NCBI RefSeq assembly: GCF_000213255.1
Contig: NC_015520.1
Coordinates: 496,001 to 560,000 of the forward strand
DNA length: 64,000 bases
Source: Mahella australiensis 50-1 BON
GTDB lineage: Bacteria; Bacillota; Clostridia; Mahellales; Mahellaceae
Reading direction: 5' to 3'
Under the pieces are notes generated by a model that saw only the letters and a list, made by a program, of their open reading frames with translations, was not told the DNA's origin and did not search any database. The position numbers and the translations under genes are program-made. Below are positions 63,391-64,000 of the stretch, piece after piece. How positions within the stretch are numbered: the stretch's first letter is position 1; the number at the start of each line of letters is the position of its first letter.

Positions 63391-64000
63391 AATTAACGAT
63401 AACTCTATATATGTGCGGAGAGCTTATAGTTTTGCCGCCTATAAATGTATCGTTACCATAAAACTGGAGTGTAGAATATTATTTCTTGAAAAAGAAGGAT
63501 TTTTTTGTTTTATATAGAATATCTATAATAGGGAATAAAAACCAAAGAGTACTTTCAAAAACTAGCTATGACTTCCATATGATTCCAGCATGGTTGAAGT
63601 AGCTTTTGGTAAAAAGCCTAACAAGAGGCAGGGGCCTAACATAATATACCATATGTTGGCATTATTGCACGTTGACAGCCTCATAATTGTGTGACTGGCT
63701 CAAAGATAAGCTGAAAAAGGATGTAGCAATGCTAGTCTACCCATATTGGACGGATTTGAAAAAGGCAAGATAGAATGCTGACATAAATGGGATATGATGG
63801 GTAATAAAATTTTTATGAAAATTAAGAGTGGTGATAGATGGAGACGGCAGCAGGTAATAAATACCTGGGAATAAAAATGGGTATGTATAGTGAATGTTGG
63901 AGGTAAGACGGTAACAGCTGAGCCTACAACGTAGGTTTCAAGGGCTTTCGTAGTTTTCGAAAGCACTCTATGAAAAATGAAACGAGAGCTTTGATATGGA
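63391..64000. other. Gene-free tail with small hairpins
   Basis: No ORF with a ribosome site and a recognisable product in 610 bp; all frames are broken by stops. Two short hairpins lie at 63923-63935 (CCTAC/GTAGG, 3-nt loop) and 63944-63964 (GCTTTCG/CGAAAGC, 7-nt loop). The stretch may be decayed sequence or the 5' part of a structured RNA or mobile element that continues past the window. I see no tRNA or rRNA. Confidence 0.4.

Noticed and set aside
1-64000. tRNA or rRNA genes
   Set aside because: No T-loop/acceptor pattern or conserved rRNA stretch was noticed on either strand, though I could not run a scan.

Overview
The window reads as a chromosome segment of a low-to-moderate G+C, plant-polysaccharide-degrading anaerobic Firmicute (class Clostridia). 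The gene content and the ATA/AGG-rich codon style resemble Thermoanaerobacterales-type organisms such as Mahella; this assignment is by recollection and was not tested. Supporting signs are strong AGGAGG ribosome sites, frequent GTG/TTG starts, several CUT1-type sugar ABC systems without their own ATPase, YesM/YesN-type and AraC regulators, lipoprotein GH5 and GH10 glycanases, and an L-lactate dehydrogenase.

Layout. 1-4.4 kb: a solute-binding lipoprotein followed by a YesM-type kinase and a YesN-type regulator. 4.4-20.2 kb: a co-directional module with a giant solute-binding protein carrying beta-sandwich domains, two permeases, an NHL/TPR/Yip1 membrane protein, a DUF5696-like secreted protein, two more permeases and a second binding protein. 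The DUF5696-like gene is broken by an IS21-family element (istA/istB); removing the element and one 6-bp target copy restores the reading frame exactly. 20.2-22.7 kb: GH5 endoglucanase, the C-terminal stump of a GH9 enzyme, and a GH10 xylanase. 22.7-25.7 kb: an ABC exporter and an AraC regulator. 25.8-35.3 kb: an acid-sugar/polyol catabolic locus (UroD-like protein, SDR, GntR regulator, zinc dehydrogenase, split transketolase, GarR-like reductase, two GntP-type permeases). 35.6-41.5 kb: a membrane-bound AraC sensor with an LplABC-like ABC system, closed by a strong terminator.

41.6-64 kb is mostly housekeeping: a GAF/acyl-CoA synthetase fusion, a Lon-like protease, a peroxiredoxin with a Fur/PerR-type operator on the opposite strand, a DUF5685-like gene that appears to start at CTG, L-lactate dehydrogenase, a Cys-rich small protein, a complete liv branched-chain amino acid transporter, an agrBD peptide-signalling locus with a kinase-less sensor-like membrane protein, a radical SAM protein, a small exporter-like membrane protein, a cation diffusion facilitator, and an AddB/AddA-like helicase-nuclease pair. 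The last 600 bases hold no gene I can support.

How it fits together: the secreted glycanases would cut beta-glucan and xylan. The CUT1 systems would import oligosaccharides, presumably energised by a shared ATPase encoded elsewhere. The adjacent membrane-sensing regulators would switch the transporters on. The best candidates for undescribed biology are the two-transporter DUF5696/NHL-Yip1 module and the agr locus without a kinase.
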